Source of the DNA: Gammaproteobacteria bacterium
GTDB taxonomy: Bacteria > Pseudomonadota > Gammaproteobacteria > Ga0077554 > Ga007554
Reading direction: 5' to 3'
DNA: 64,000 nt
Assembly: GCA_016191235.1 (NCBI GenBank)
Contig: JACPOZ010000017.1
Location: forward strand, 1 to 64,000
Below the pieces are notes generated by a model. It saw only the letters and a list, made by a program, of their open reading frames with translations, was not told the origin of the DNA and made no database searches. Made by a program: the position numbers and the translations under genes. This document shows, in pieces, positions 63,576-64,000 of the stretch; positions within the stretch are counted from its first letter, which is position 1, and each line of letters starts with the position of its first letter.

Positions 63576-64000
63576 ATGCACACGCAACACGCTGCCCCAT
63601 TACCTGAAAACCGCAACGACTGGAAAACCATCCGCACCCTGCTGCCCTATCTTTGGGAGTACCGCGCGCGGGTGGTGCTGGCGATGGCTTTCCTGGTGCT
63701 GGCGAAGCTGGCCGGCGTTGCCATACCCCTGGCGCTCAAAGGGGTGGTCGACGCCCTGGACAAGACTCATCACACTATTGTCATCCTGCCGCTCGCCCTG
63801 CTGATCGGCTATGGGGCGCTGCGCCTGGCGAGCACGTTATTCAGTGAGCTGCGCGATGTGGTGTTTGCCAAGGTGGCGCAACGCGCCATTCGCAACATCG
63901 CGCTCAAAGTATTTCGCCATCTGCACTCGTTGGCACTGCGTTTTCATCTGGAGCGCCAGACCGGCGGCATGTCGCGCGATATCGAGCGCGGCACACGCGG
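63576..64000 (+). CDS. ABC transporter permease/ATP-binding protein, ATM1/MsbA-like, N-terminal part (runs off window)
   Basis: Open frame to window end: MHTQHAAPLPENRNDWKTIRTLLPYLWEYRARVVLAMAFLVLAKLAGVAIPLALKGVVDALDK...LRFHLERQTGGMSRDIERGTR. Confidence 0.88.
   Translation, partial: MHTQHAAPLPENRNDWKTIRTLLPYLWEYRARVVLAMAFLVLAKLAGVAIPLALKGVVDALDKTHHTIVILPLALLIGYGALRLASTLFSELRDVVFAKVAQRAIRNIALKVFRHLHSLALRFHLERQTGGMSRDIERGTR

Overview
The 64 kb window is a gammaproteobacterial-type chromosome segment. About three quarters is conserved housekeeping synteny: ubiE-ubiJ-ubiB; hslV-hslU; lipA/lipB; pnp-rpsO-truB-rbfA-infB-nusA-rimP-tRNA-fMet; acpS-pdxJ-recO-era-rnc-DUF4845-lepB-lepA-degQ-rseC-rseB-rseA-rpoE; nadB; ruvA-ruvC-yebC-nadA-aspS-DUF502-fmdB. 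The left ~18 kb is accessory-rich. It holds (i) the 5' part of a secreted SpvB/Rhs-type FG-GAP toxin-like gene; (ii) a RES-Xre toxin-antitoxin pair between diverged direct repeats; (iii) a translationally coupled DUF2760-Hsp70-Hsp70(DUF3731-like) operon preceded by a ~161 bp snap-back repeat element; (iv) a cluster of three integron attC-like sites with no integrase in view (CALIN-like), carrying an Mrr-like type IV restriction enzyme, an unknown cassette protein and an antisense ParDE-like TA pair; and (v) remnants of a group II intron reverse transcriptase, an IS3 orfA and an IS91-type transposase, closed by a complete MITE-like element (17-bp terminal inverted repeats, 5-bp target duplication). 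Other notable points are an apparent frameshift near the 3' part of dnaE, a DUF4160 gene whose start codon appears to be ACG, an initiator tRNA with a U1:U72 mismatch, and several families of intergenic palindromic repeats. All calls come from reading the sequence and the supplied translations; no database search was run.
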